Under the pieces are notes generated by a model. That model saw only the letters and a program-made list of their open reading frames with translations, was not told the DNA's origin and searched no databases. A DNA stretch of 45,014 bases, taken from positions 1-45,014 of the forward strand of contig WNZI01000025.1 of NCBI GenBank assembly GCA_009728235.1, in the 5' to 3' direction. This document shows positions 15,809-24,904 of this stretch, one piece after another. The position numbers and the translations under genes are program-made. The first letter of the stretch is position 1; every line of letters begins with the position of its first letter. This DNA is from Vibrio cholerae (GTDB lineage: Bacteria > Actinomycetota > Actinomycetes > Actinomycetales > Micrococcaceae).

Positions 15809-16795
15809 ATGGCGACGACGACCTCACGATTGCTGGCCCTGCTCTCGCTCCTGCAGACGCGTCGGGACTGGCCGGGTTCGACGCTCGCCGAACGGTTGCA
15901 CATCAGCCGCCGTACCGTGCGTCGCGACGTCGATCGCCTTCGCGAGATGGGTTACAGCATCCAGGCGACCAGAGGCCCCGAGGGTGGATACCGCCTTGAT
16001 GCCGGCAGCGAGCTCCCCCCACTGCTGTTCGACGACGACCAGGTCATCGCGCTGGCGGTCGCCCTGCAGGCAGCGGCCGTCACCGGGGTAGGGATCGAAG
16101 AAGCAGCAGTGCGGGCGTTGACGACCGTGCGGCAGGTGATGCCCGCACGGTTACGCCACCGCCTGAGCGCGGTCGAGTTCACCGCGATCACCGGCCACCC
16201 TGGGCAGCCGTCGCCCGACTCGGTATCCCCGGCGGTACTGGTTGCGCTCTCGACCGCGGTGCGCGCCCGCGCGGTGCTGCGCTTCGACTACGCCGGCGTT
16301 CCGCACGAAGGTGCCCCATCGGACTCGTCACGACCGCGCAGGGTCGAGCCGCACCACCTCGTGACCTCCCGCGGGCGCTGGTACCTCGTCGCCTGGGACC
16401 TCGAACACGACGACTGGCGCATCTTCCGGGCCGACCGCACAGCACCTCGTCAGCCGACCGGGCCTCGATTCGTACCCCGGGAGATACCCGGCGGCCACGT
16501 CGGTGAGTACGTGTCAGCGCGCTTCAAAGGGTCTGAGCGCCCGAACCGGTGGCCGTGCAGCGGAACGGTGATCCTCGACCTACCGGCCCGCCATGTGCTC
16601 CCCTTCGCCGGGGACGGCACCGTCGAGGACCTCGGGCCCGACCGGTGCAGCCTGGAGGTGGGCTCGTGGTCCTGGATCGCCCTCGCCGCATCCCTCAATC
16701 GATTCGACACCGACATACACGTCGTCGGCCCGCCGCAACTCACCGACGCCTTCGCACAGCTGGCCGTTCGCAACGCGGCCACAGCGGCGGGGTGA
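15809..16795 (+). CDS. HTH-WYL (YafY-type) regulator
   Basis: This is a 328-residue regulator. The N-terminal DeoR/HTH_11 winged helix (TLAERLHISRRTVRRDVDRL) is followed by a WYL domain (VEPHHLVTSRGRWYLVAWD) and a C-terminal extension domain. WYL domains sense small ligands or nucleic acids. There is only a weak ribosome site (CGAGGG) before the ATG, so initiation may be leaderless or inefficient. It is adjacent to the VOC gene and the dyad at 15765. Confidence 0.9.
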   Translation: MATTTSRLLALLSLLQTRRDWPGSTLAERLHISRRTVRRDVDRLREMGYSIQATRGPEGGYRLDAGSELPPLLFDDDQVIALAVALQAAAVTGVGIEEAAVRALTTVRQVMPARLRHRLSAVEFTAITGHPGQPSPDSVSPAVLVALSTAVRARAVLRFDYAGVPHEGAPSDSSRPRRVEPHHLVTSRGRWYLVAWDLEHDDWRIFRADRTAPRQPTGPRFVPREIPGGHVGEYVSARFKGSERPNRWPCSGTVILDLPARHVLPFAGDGTVEDLGPDRCSLEVGSWSWIALAASLNRFDTDIHVVGPPQLTDAFAQLAVRNAATAAG

Positions 16796-16924
16796 CGCGA
16801 CCGTCGGGATACAGGCGCTCGTCCGAGGCGGATCGGGCACCGTTCGGCGCGAAGGTGGGTGGTGTCGACGTGACAGGTGCCGGACAGGGTTCCGGTCGCG
16901 GTCGTCCTGTGCAACGCTGTCCGA

Positions 16925-17281
16925 ATGGTAAAGGGGGCCAGCGCGCGATTCGTCCTGACGGTCGAAGCAGACTTCAACCGCATCAGGTGGGCTCCGGGAG
17001 TGACGATGTTCGGTCGGGATGTCCGAGCGACCATCGGGGCTGTCGAGGCGGTGTCCGCAGCGGGCAAACGGCCCCTTCTGGTCCACATCGGTTCCGTCGA
17101 ACGAATCACCCCGACTGCTCGCGAACTGCTGATCGAGGACACGTGTTCGACGCGGACCGCGGTGCTGGGCATGGACCTGGTCAGCATGGTCATCACGGCC
17201 TTCGCCTATACCTCCGCAACACCCACCCAGTTCTTCACCGACGAGGCGGCTGCCTGTGGGTGGCTCCTCGAACCGGGCTGA
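16925..17281 (+). CDS. Small STAS/SpoIIAA-like domain protein
   Basis: This is a 118-residue protein. RWAPGVTMFGRDVRATIGAV, KRPLLVHIGSVERITPTARE and TQFFTDEAAACGWLLEPG match a group of small actinobacterial proteins with a STAS/SpoIIAA-like layout. The role is unknown; partners are usually other signalling proteins. The ATG at 16925 is chosen as the start of similarity. Its transcript ends at the strong hairpin at 17322-17372. Confidence 0.65.
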   Translation: MVKGASARFVLTVEADFNRIRWAPGVTMFGRDVRATIGAVEAVSAAGKRPLLVHIGSVERITPTARELLIEDTCSTRTAVLGMDLVSMVITAFAYTSATPTQFFTDEAAACGWLLEPG

Positions 17282-17321
17282 CGTTCCTCGTCGACGCTGC
17301 CCCAGGAGCACAGCTGCCCCA

Positions 17322-17372
17322 GGATCCCGGACTGTTGCCACCAGGACGGAGGGTGGCAACAGCCCGGGATCC
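17322..17372. terminator. Bidirectional terminator hairpin
   Basis: The 21-base arms (17322-17342 and 17352-17372) pair with a single A-C mismatch around a 9-base loop. It lies between two convergent genes and would serve both. Confidence 0.85.
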
Positions 17373-17387
17373 CACGAGGAAGTCGGC

Positions 17388-18044
17388 CTACGTGCCGGGC
17401 CGGGACCGCACTGCCAGCGCGCCGCCGGCAGCGAGGATCCCCAGGCCGAGCAAGCCCGCGGCAAGGGTCGTCCCGGTCGCCGTGTCGTTGCTGGTGACTC
17501 TGGGAACGCCGGTGTCGGCACCGCCTACAGGGAGCTGCGACACCTGAGGCGCATCATCGGTTCCACTCCCCGCCGGCGGGAACGTGCCGTAGGTCTGGAC
17601 GAAATTGATGTAGCAGGGATAGCGGCCGTCAGGGAACACGATGCTGCCCGGGGCCTGAGCACACACATCGGTTCCATCGGTGGTGATCACGCCGCCAGGG
17701 ACGATGGTCACGGTGTTCGGATCGATGACGGTGGCCTCCTCGAAAGGAACGAGGCTGATGGGCGTCACTGGATACGTCCCCCCGGGAATCGCTTCGAACC
17801 CGATGAAGCAGGGGTATGTCCCGTTCGGGTAGGCGATGGTTTCCGGAGCTGTGGCGCAGAGATTCGTCCCATCCGCGGTCAGTAGGCCGCCACGTGCAGG
17901 AGTGACGCTGTCGGGATCGACGATTGTCGCCTGATCCAGCGGAACGAGATCTGTGTGTTCCGGTGCGGCTACAGCAGCTGTCGACACGCCGACGAGTATG
18001 GCGGCTGCCAGAGCGCACCCGGTAAGAGCAGAACTGATATTCAC
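17388..18044 (-). CDS. Secreted/surface protein with two cysteine-paired repeats
   Basis: This is a 218-residue protein starting at GTG 18044 after GGAGGGGG. Residues 1-30 form a signal peptide (ALAAAILVGVSTAAVAA). Two homologous ~60-residue units follow, each with VP-x3-AT-(I/V)-x-DP, a GG turn, DGT-x-(L/V)CA and YPC(F/Y)I, so each holds two cysteines, probably one disulfide. The end has LPVGGADTG, a hydrophobic helix and a basic tail (RSRPGT). This resembles a sortase-anchored surface protein, but the motif is not a clean LPXTG. Function unknown. Confidence 0.75.
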   Translation of the reverse strand: MNISSALTGCALAAAILVGVSTAAVAAPEHTDLVPLDQATIVDPDSVTPARGGLLTADGTNLCATAPETIAYPNGTYPCFIGFEAIPGGTYPVTPISLVPFEEATVIDPNTVTIVPGGVITTDGTDVCAQAPGSIVFPDGRYPCYINFVQTYGTFPPAGSGTDDAPQVSQLPVGGADTGVPRVTSNDTATGTTLAAGLLGLGILAAGGALAVRSRPGT

Positions 18045-18282
18045 GGTTATCCCCCTCCGTGCAGTCCCGTGTGGACGGCACGGAACCAAGTCAAGCAGAC
18101 AATGACCGTCCTCGACGGGCGAAATGGCGCGTCGACGCAGTGTCTTGTCGACGGTCGCCGCTGAGCGCCGCGAGGACGACAACGGCAGGGCTCGGTCAGC
18201 AGGGGCCGTCCATCGCTCGACCCGGTAGGTCATGGGAGCAGCAGGTGCTCCACGGGCTGCGCGCAGGTGGCAAGCTGGCGGG

Positions 18283-18780
18283 ATGACTGAGGAGACGTGG
18301 CGCAGAAGGATCGATCGGTTCTACGAGCAGGATTTCGACGACACCGATCCGGACGGTTCCATCAGCGCGATGCGCCGCCTCATCTCGGAACGCCCGGAGG
18401 GTGATTCGGAGGCGCTGTTCGAACTGGCCGGTGTCCATGACGCTCTCGGTCTCGAGGTCGAAGCAGTCTCGCTGTACCGATACGCCTTCGAGGCGGGTCT
18501 TGCGGGCACGAGCGCACTGAGGGGATCGATCCAACTCGCGAGCACGCTCCGCACCATCGGTCACTCCGCCGAAGCGGTATCGATCCTCGAATCGATGCCC
18601 GATGCCGGCGCGGACGAAGGCGCACGCCGAGCATTCCTCGCTCTCGCCTTGCACGACGAAGGCCTACACGGGGAGGCCCTGAGGACAGCTCTGCTGGCGC
18701 TCATCCCGACCCTCGGCGGTTACCAGCGAGCCCTCACCGCCTATGCAGCCGAGTTGCCCGGTGCTGCCGCGAAGCCCTGA
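18283..18780 (+). CDS. TPR-repeat protein
   Basis: This is a 165-residue, all-helical protein. Tetratricopeptide-like helices are visible: EALFELAGVHDALGLEVEAV, ALRGSIQLASTLRTIGHSAEA and ARRAFLALALHDEGLHGEAL. It probably works as a scaffold for a protein partner. The ATG at 18283 starts the similarity, and GGCGGG precedes it. It stands alone, divergent from the surface protein. Confidence 0.75.
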   Translation: MTEETWRRRIDRFYEQDFDDTDPDGSISAMRRLISERPEGDSEALFELAGVHDALGLEVEAVSLYRYAFEAGLAGTSALRGSIQLASTLRTIGHSAEAVSILESMPDAGADEGARRAFLALALHDEGLHGEALRTALLALIPTLGGYQRALTAYAAELPGAAAKP

Positions 18781-18878
18781 CATGATGTGGCCGGTGTCAG
18801 GGCCTTGAACATCGGGGAAGTGACGAGAAGAGTGGCGTCCTACCCGACGCGCAGGATGACTTCCGAGGAGCAACGATC

Positions 18879-19277
18879 ATGTCCGCACCGCTGATCTACA
18901 TCACCTTTCCCGGGAACGCGAGGGAAGCGCTGGGCTTCTACGCCGGCATCTTCGGGGGCGAACTGGCGCTGCACTCCTACGCCGATTTCAGCCGGACGGA
19001 CGGCGCCCCCGACGCGGTGGCTCACGGCGTGCTCGACGGCGTCGTCTCGCTGGCGGGGGCGGATGCATCAGCAGGGGAGGCGCCTGTCTCCGTCGAAGGA
19101 CTCATGCTGTCCCTGCTGGGAACGGCTGAACCGGTCGTTCTCCGTCGATGGTTCGAGGAACTCTCCGTGGGAGGGTCGGTGCGCGACCCCCTATCGCCCA
19201 AGCCGTGGGGTGCCTGCGATGGTCAGGTCATCGACCGGCACGGCCTCCACTGGCTCATCGGCTACGAGCCCGAGTGA
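18879..19277 (+). CDS. PhnB-like VOC-family protein
   Basis: This is a 132-residue VOC-fold protein, distinct from the copy at 15239: YITFPGNAREALGFYAGIFG, ELALHSYADFSRTDGAPDAVAHGVLDG and GQVIDRHGLHWLIGYEPE. GAGGAGCAACG precedes the ATG. Specific activity is unknown. Confidence 0.85.
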   Translation: MSAPLIYITFPGNAREALGFYAGIFGGELALHSYADFSRTDGAPDAVAHGVLDGVVSLAGADASAGEAPVSVEGLMLSLLGTAEPVVLRRWFEELSVGGSVRDPLSPKPWGACDGQVIDRHGLHWLIGYEPE

Positions 19278-19289
19278 TGAACCGACGAT

Positions 19290-19500
19290 CGCGCATCCTG
19301 ATGGAGGCTATGCCGAGTACATGACGGTGCCCGCGACCCCAGGTCATCCCGTTCACCAGCAGTCTGCCGTGGTCGACCCTGGGTGCGGTGCCGGAGATGC
19401 TCCAGACCGCGCACGAAGCCCTTGCCATCGGGCTCGAAGCGGTCGACGGCCAGACACTGCTGATCCCGATTGACCCCTCTGCCGCGAGGGTGGCCCATTC
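19290..19500 (+). pseudogene. Remnant of a zinc-type alcohol dehydrogenase/quinone reductase
   Basis: Two pieces in different frames resemble consecutive parts of a medium-chain dehydrogenase: DGGYAEYMTVPA (from 19300), then PFTSSLPWSTLGAVPEMLQT and EALAIGLEAVDGQTLLI (from about 19343). The frames join if one C of a CCCC run is removed. No N-terminal catalytic part precedes it and no NAD-binding glycine loop follows, so this is a true fragment. Most of the gap 19278-19620 is explained by it; I see nothing else there. Confidence 0.6.
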
Positions 19501-19620
19501 CTGGCCATCCCATCAAGGGATCGCGCGGTGTGTCGGAAGAGGCAGTACCTGGACCGGGCAGCGTGGGCGGCCGTGATGGTGGTCGCGGACGAGACCTCGC
19601 CAGGGGCTCCTGCGCACCGT

Positions 19621-22107
19621 TCAGGGCTTGGGGTCGACGCTGATCCTCGGGATCGATGCAGTGACCAGGGAGCCGTCGGCGCGACGGCTCCCCTCGATGT
19701 CACTGATGCTGGGCACGCCGGTGAGGCGGGGGCCGTGGTCCTCGAGCGGCACGACGACGGGAGTACCGGCGCGAACGTCGACGGAACGACCATGGACCGA
19801 GACAGTGGCGCTCTCGCCCGACTCCACCGTCAGCGTGAGGGCATCCTGCCGCAGGTCGATCCGCACCCTGGTGCCGCGCAGCGAGATGCGGAAGCTCACC
19901 CGGGTCCAGGACTCGGGCAGTCTCGGTTCGAACGTGATGTTGCCGCCGTGGTCGCGCATACCGCCGAACCCGTAGACCACGGCGCTCCAGATCCCACCGG
20001 TCGACGCGACGTGGATACCGTCCGCGGTGTTCCGGTGGAGATCGGCGAGGTCCACGTACAGGGAGGACAGGAAGTAGCGCAGGGCCAGGTCGTGGTAGCC
20101 GACCTGTGCAGCGATGATCGACTGCACGACGGCGGACAGCGTCGAGTCGCCGGTGGTGAGTGCCTCGTAGTACTCGAAGTCCGAGCGTTTCTGCTCGTCG
20201 GTGAAGTCGTTGCCCTGCAGGTGGAGGGCAAGGACGACGTCGGCCTGCTTGAGCACCTGGAACCTGTAGATCACGAGCGGATGGTAGTGCAGCAGGAGGG
20301 GTCGCTTGTCGGCCGGAGTGTTCTCGAGGTCCCACAGCTCCTTCTCGAGGAACGCGGCGTCCTGGGGATGGATGCCGGCGCGTTCGTCGAAGGGTATGTG
20401 CATCTTCTCGGCGGCCAGCGCCCAGTCGGTGAGCTCCTCCTCACGCAAGTGCAGCCGGGAGACCATGCGTGCGTGTGCTCCCGGCTCGACGGACCTGAGC
20501 CGCTCGACGGCGCGGACGGCGGACCGCAGGTTGGCCCGAGCCATGACGTTCGTGTACAGGTTGTCGTTCACGACGGTCGTGTACTCGTCGGGGCCGGTGA
20601 CACCGTGGATGTGGAAATTGTCGTCACCGTTGCTGCGCCAGAAGCCGAGGTCCGCCCACAGCCGGGCGGTCTCGACGAGGATGTCGATCGCTCCGCGCGT
20701 CAGGAAATCCTCGTCGCCCGTCGCGGCGACGTACTGCATCAGTGCATAGGAGATGTCTGCATCGATGTGGTACTGCGCGGTACTCGCCGCGTAGTACGCC
20801 GACGATTCCTGCCCGTTGATGGTGCGCCAGGGGAACAGGGCTCCGCGCTGGTTGAGCTCCGCCGCGCGGGCGCGGGCAGGTTCGAGCATGGTCTGACGGA
20901 AGCGCAGCGCGTTCCGCGCGACCACGGGGGCCGTGTAGCTCAGGAAGGGGAGGACGTAGACCTCCGCGTCCCAGAAGTAGTGCCCTCCGTACCCGGAGCC
21001 GGAGACGCCCTTCGCGGCGATACCCCCGCCGTCGGTGCGGGCCGTGGACTGGGCGAGCTGGAAGAGGTTCCACCGGATGGCCTGCTGGATGGCGGGCTGG
21101 TTCTCCACCTCGACGTCCGATCGGGACCAGAAGTCGGCAAGCCAATCCCTCTGCTTCCCGTACTGCTCCTCCAGGGACGTCTCCCCGGCACGGTCGAGGG
21201 TCCGTCCGCACCGATCCGCGAGTTCGTGCACGGGGACGCCCTGGGAGGTGTGATAGGCGATGTTCTTCAGGAGACGGATGGGGCGCCCGGGCTTCGCCTC
21301 GATGCGGTAGACGTGTTTCGCCAGGTCGTCCTGGACGGCGGAGCTCTCGTTCCACTCGTTGTCCGTGAGCAACTGGTGCTCGACCGCGCAGGCTATCGTC
21401 ATCGACGAGTTGGTCGTGCTGTAGCCCAGGACGTAGCGCGAGCCGTCGAACCGCTTGAGGCGTGGCTGGAGGACGCGGTCCCGGAAGGACTCCGCCTTCC
21501 GGGGGTCGAACGTGCCGTCGTCGGACTCGGTCTTCACCTGGTACTCGTCGACCCCGTCCTGCCGGTTCAGGATCTGGCTGGAGATGAGGATGGACGCCTC
21601 GGCGTCGAGCATCTCGACCTCGTAGTCGATGACGGCGAGGTGGCGGTCGGTGAAGGACACCATGCGGCGGGACCGGATACGGACGCGCTTCCCCGAGGGA
21701 GTCCGCCACTCGAGCTCGCGCAGGAGGATGCCTTCGGTGAAGTCGAGGCGGCGGGAGTGGCTCAGGATGTCGGCCTCGGTCAGGACGAATGCCTCGTCGT
21801 CGACGTACACGCGGATGATCTTGGCATCCGGGACATCGACGATCGTCTGCCCTACGCGCGCGAAACCGAAGGCCTCCTCCGCGTGCTGGATGGGCCAGGT
21901 CTCGTGGAAGCCATTGATGAAGGTCCCGTAGGCATGGGCATCACGGCCCTCGTCCAGGTTGCCGCGCAATCCGAGGTAGCCGTTACCGACGGCGAACAGG
22001 GTCTCGTTCCGGCCCTGGAGGGCGGCGTCGAACTCCGTCTCGACCAGTGCCCATTCGTCGATGGGCATGTTGCTGCGGTCGATCGGATCGGAGGTGATGA
22101 GGTTCAT
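19621..22107 (-). CDS. GH65 disaccharide phosphorylase
   Basis: This is an 828-residue glycoside hydrolase family 65 protein: maltose, trehalose, kojibiose or nigerose phosphorylase type. Such enzymes split an alpha-glucobiose with phosphate into glucose and beta-glucose 1-phosphate in the cytosol. Seen are the N-terminal beta-sandwich (TLFAVGNGYLGLRGNLDEG), SGYGGHYFWDAEVYVLPF at the substrate site, and GPDEYTTVVNDNLYTN with the catalytic acid Glu508. The start at 22107 has AGGA upstream. The beta-phosphoglucomutase gene ends 16 bases before this start and would convert the glucose 1-phosphate. The linkage specificity cannot be told from sequence. Confidence 0.93.
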   Translation of the reverse strand: MNLITSDPIDRSNMPIDEWALVETEFDAALQGRNETLFAVGNGYLGLRGNLDEGRDAHAYGTFINGFHETWPIQHAEEAFGFARVGQTIVDVPDAKIIRVYVDDEAFVLTEADILSHSRRLDFTEGILLRELEWRTPSGKRVRIRSRRMVSFTDRHLAVIDYEVEMLDAEASILISSQILNRQDGVDEYQVKTESDDGTFDPRKAESFRDRVLQPRLKRFDGSRYVLGYSTTNSSMTIACAVEHQLLTDNEWNESSAVQDDLAKHVYRIEAKPGRPIRLLKNIAYHTSQGVPVHELADRCGRTLDRAGETSLEEQYGKQRDWLADFWSRSDVEVENQPAIQQAIRWNLFQLAQSTARTDGGGIAAKGVSGSGYGGHYFWDAEVYVLPFLSYTAPVVARNALRFRQTMLEPARARAAELNQRGALFPWRTINGQESSAYYAASTAQYHIDADISYALMQYVAATGDEDFLTRGAIDILVETARLWADLGFWRSNGDDNFHIHGVTGPDEYTTVVNDNLYTNVMARANLRSAVRAVERLRSVEPGAHARMVSRLHLREEELTDWALAAEKMHIPFDERAGIHPQDAAFLEKELWDLENTPADKRPLLLHYHPLVIYRFQVLKQADVVLALHLQGNDFTDEQKRSDFEYYEALTTGDSTLSAVVQSIIAAQVGYHDLALRYFLSSLYVDLADLHRNTADGIHVASTGGIWSAVVYGFGGMRDHGGNITFEPRLPESWTRVSFRISLRGTRVRIDLRQDALTLTVESGESATVSVHGRSVDVRAGTPVVVPLEDHGPRLTGVPSISDIEGSRRADGSLVTASIPRISVDPKP

Positions 22108-22123
22108 GGAGCGAGGTCCTGAG

Positions 22124-22903
22124 TTAGGAGGCGGGCGTCGTCGAACCGGGTGCGACCGGCGGAACGGGAAGGCGGGGGATGAGTTCTGCGAGGTCGTCGA
22201 CGACGATGTCGGCGCCGCGTCCGAGCAGGACGTCTGCTCCCACACCCCGGTCCACGCCGATCACGAGCCCGAACTCGCCGGCCCGGCCCGCGGCCACCCC
22301 GGAGGGGGCGTCCTCGACGACGGCACACGCCGACGCGGGGAGCCCGAGACGTTCGGCCGCGTAGAGGTAGGTGTCAGGTGCGGGCTTGCCGGCGATGCCG
22401 CGCTCGGCGGAGAGCAGTCCGTCGATCACCGTTCCGAAGCGGTCGCTCAGTCCCGCTGCCGCGAGGACTGCGACGCCGTTGCGCGAGCTCGTGACGACCG
22501 CCATCCGGATGCCGGTGCGTTCGACCGCGTCCAGGAGTGCGACGGATCCCGGATAGGGGCTGACACCCTGCTCGCGCAGCGTGTCATTGAACGTCTTGTT
22601 CTTCCGGTTCCCGAGTCCGCAGACGGTCTCGTGGTCCGCTGGGTCCTCGGGTGTTCCCTCCGGCAGCGAAATGCCCCGCGAGGCGAGGAAGGCGCGTACG
22701 CCGTCGTACCGGGGGCGCCCGTCGATGTAGGTGAAGTAGTCCTCGTCCGTGTAGGCCTCCGGGATGCCCTTGGCGTCCAGGTACGAGGTGAACAACAGCG
22801 ACCAGGCGCGCATGTGCACCTCGGCGGTCGGCGTCAGCACGCCGTCGAGATCGAACAGGAAGGCCTGGAGTGGGGGCAGGGGAGCGGCAGTCGTGTCGGG
22901 CAT
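22124..22903 (-). CDS. pgmB: Beta-phosphoglucomutase (HAD family)
   Basis: This is a 259-residue HAD enzyme converting beta-glucose 1-phosphate to glucose 6-phosphate. FLFDLDGVLTPTAEVH holds the nucleophile Asp and acid/base Asp. VVTSSRNGVAVL is motif 2, and GKPAPDTYLYAAERLG with VVEDAPSGVAAGRAG are motifs 3 and 4. The pairing with the GH65 gene downstream is typical for phosphorolytic disaccharide use. A TAGAAT hexamer (23062-23067, minus strand) might be its -10 element, without a clear -35. Confidence 0.9.
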   Translation of the reverse strand: MPDTTAAPLPPLQAFLFDLDGVLTPTAEVHMRAWSLLFTSYLDAKGIPEAYTDEDYFTYIDGRPRYDGVRAFLASRGISLPEGTPEDPADHETVCGLGNRKNKTFNDTLREQGVSPYPGSVALLDAVERTGIRMAVVTSSRNGVAVLAAAGLSDRFGTVIDGLLSAERGIAGKPAPDTYLYAAERLGLPASACAVVEDAPSGVAAGRAGEFGLVIGVDRGVGADVLLGRGADIVVDDLAELIPRLPVPPVAPGSTTPAS

Positions 22904-23309
22904 GGGGCAGCAGCTTTCCGGAAGGAGTATCAGGACGCCATCCCGCCCGCGCGAGCTGATGGGTCGAGCGGAGTCGTCATCGACCGAAGGCGGCTTCGAG
23001 GGACCGTCGTGGGTGGTGATCCTGCGGGCAGCAGCCTGGAGGAGTGCAACCCTGAGACTCCCATTCTAGCCGCAGGTCAGCGTCCGGCCGACGCCGTGAT
23101 CCTGGCCCCGACGTCCCGCGGGGTGGGGTCGGGAGCACCGTCCGGCGAATGGGTCGGGGCCGCCCGTATGCTGGGAGTCGGGGCCGCACAGCGCGGTTCC
23201 CCTTCCGAACCTGCAGGAGGAGCGGCATCGTCGAGCAACGTGTGTCCACGCCTTCCGCCGTGGACGCCGGGCGCATGGCGCTTCACCTCTCACGGTTCCG
23301 GAGCGTCGC
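22904..23309. other. Intergenic region between divergent pgmB and serine hydrolase
   Basis: There are about 400 bases without a convincing gene. It holds a possible -10 (TAGAAT) for pgmB. A short open stretch from the GTG at about 23240 ends in a TGA overlapping the GTG start of the serine hydrolase, and a good AGGAGGAG lies some 20 bases before it. This could be a coupled leader peptide, but the support is thin. Confidence 0.3.
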
Positions 23310-24197
23310 GTGACCGGCGCGCCGCGGCCGGAGCGCGAACGTCGTCCTGCTTCGCCCAGGGTGCGGCGGATGCGGGCGGTCTGGGCCGTCGTCCTGGGAA
23401 TCCTCGTGATCGTGATCCTGGTGCTGACCCGCCCCCTGCAGCCCCCTCCCTCGGAGACCGCCCTTCCGGAAGGGCTCACCGATACTCCCGTGGCGGCGGC
23501 ACCGGCGCGACTGGACGATGATATCGCCGCGGTTCTCGACGGGGCATGCGACTGCCGGGTCGCCGTCGCCCTGGCCGATGTCTCGGGCGGCGCTGCTCGG
23601 ACCTTCGGGGACGAAGCACCCTTCTTCGCTGCCAGTACGGCCAAGATCATCACCGCAGCGGCGTACTACCACCTCGTCGAGACCGGGGAGGCGAGCCTCG
23701 ACGAGGAGGTGGGGGACTACGACGCCGCCTTCCAGCTGGAGGCCATGGTCAACAACAGCAGCAATGACTCCTGGCTGCTGCTCATGGAAGCCGTCGGCTA
23801 CCCGCGTCTCATCGACTACGCCGCATCGCTCGGTTTCGCCTACGACCCCGAGGAGAATCTCCTCACGGCCGGTGACATGGCCAGTGTCCTCAGCCGGCTC
23901 TACGCAGGCGAACTCCTCGACCAGGACAACACCGCGCAGCTGCTCGGCTTCATGCAGGAGACGAACAACGAGGAGCTCATCCCGGCAGCGTCGCGGCCGG
24001 ACGTGACGGTGCATCACAAGTACGGCCAGGTGGAGGGGGAGCTCCACGACGCCGCGCTCCTGACCCTCCACGGGTCGACCTTCGCGCTGGTGATCTACAC
24101 CGAGAGCCAGGGCGAGAACGCCGAAGCCGATCAGGTCGAGCTGATCCATTCCCTGACCCGGGCGGTCGAAGAGGCCCTCCTGCCGGCAGGGACGTGA
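23310..24197 (+). CDS. Membrane-anchored serine hydrolase (beta-lactamase-like)
   Basis: This is a 295-residue protein with a cytosolic basic N-terminus, one membrane helix (about residues 23-40) and an extracytoplasmic domain of the class A beta-lactamase/PBP-like fold. S109-T-A-K112 is the S-x-x-K motif and S151-N-D153 fits S-x-N/D. The third motif is HKYGQ in place of K-T/S-G, so true beta-lactamase activity is doubtful. The GTG at 23310 has CGGAG six bases before it. A role in cell-wall or peptide turnover is plausible. Confidence 0.8.
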   Translation: MTGAPRPERERRPASPRVRRMRAVWAVVLGILVIVILVLTRPLQPPPSETALPEGLTDTPVAAAPARLDDDIAAVLDGACDCRVAVALADVSGGAARTFGDEAPFFAASTAKIITAAAYYHLVETGEASLDEEVGDYDAAFQLEAMVNNSSNDSWLLLMEAVGYPRLIDYAASLGFAYDPEENLLTAGDMASVLSRLYAGELLDQDNTAQLLGFMQETNNEELIPAASRPDVTVHHKYGQVEGELHDAALLTLHGSTFALVIYTESQGENAEADQVELIHSLTRAVEEALLPAGT

Positions 24198-24266
24198 CCG
24201 AAGCCCGTCCGGGCGCGGCGGGCTCCGCCGGGGGCCGGTGACCTCTCCGACGGTCGGGGTCGGCGG

Positions 24267-24815
24267 TCAACCCGGGACGAGCCGCTGGATGCGTGCCCGC
24301 ACTGCTCGCTGCAACGCCACGGGATAGGCATGCAGCAGGATGGCAAGGCCGGTCAGCCAGAGAGCACCAGCGGCCGAGCCCGTTCCTGCCGCCAGGATCG
24401 CAAGGGGCAGCGACACCGCCAGGCCGGCCAGATGCCCGAGTTCGGAACGGCGCGTGTCCTGATCCAGTGCCACCAGCCCGCCCCTTGTTCCGTCGAAGGA
24501 GCGACTCCGGGCAATCATGCGGTTCCACCCGACGATATCGAGCCCCTTCGCGAACAGGTGGACGCCCACCCGGCGATACATCTGTGGTTCCCCGTCCCGT
24601 ACCCGGAACCAGGCGCCGTTCAGCGGGGTGGTGAGGCAGGCGACCGCCGTCGATGCCCAGAACATCAGCAGGAAGTGGGCGACCCAGGCGAAGACGAAGC
24701 CCGTGGGACCGATGAGCAGCCAGGCGGCGACGACGGCGGCCGCGACGAAGAGGGTGGAGGCGATCGCTCCGGCAACTGCCGGCCCTCGACGGGGGCGAGT
24801 ACCGGGATCGGTCAT
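24267..24815 (-). CDS. Small membrane protein, possibly acyltransferase-like
   Basis: This is a 182-residue protein with two hydrophobic pairs: residues ~13-63, and again ~128-168. The central loop MYRRVGVHLFAKGLDIVGWNRMI faintly resembles the glycosyl-diaponeurosporenoate acyltransferase (CrtO-type) family, but the match is partial. The start at 24815 lies behind AGGAGGGG on the minus strand. No functional partner is adjacent. Confidence 0.55.
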   Translation of the reverse strand: MTDPGTRPRRGPAVAGAIASTLFVAAAVVAAWLLIGPTGFVFAWVAHFLLMFWASTAVACLTTPLNGAWFRVRDGEPQMYRRVGVHLFAKGLDIVGWNRMIARSRSFDGTRGGLVALDQDTRRSELGHLAGLAVSLPLAILAAGTGSAAGALWLTGLAILLHAYPVALQRAVRARIQRLVPG

Positions 24816-24904
24816 GCTGTGCCCCTCCTCCGCTGCAGTCCGTGATGCATGGCTCGACGCCGGCGTCCGCGACGGGCACCGTCGTGCAGTCCCACGGACT
24901 GCCG

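Noticed and set aside
19528-22122. Long plus-strand open frame (over 800 codons) opposite the GH65 gene
   Set aside because: It is an antisense shadow produced by high-GC codon bias; the minus-strand frame carries clear GH65 motifs and a ribosome site, and the plus frame has no recognisable domain.
23310-24197. Calling the serine hydrolase a beta-lactamase resistance gene
   Set aside because: S-x-x-K and S-x-N/D motifs are present but the K-T/S-G motif is replaced, and the protein is membrane anchored, so resistance is not supported.
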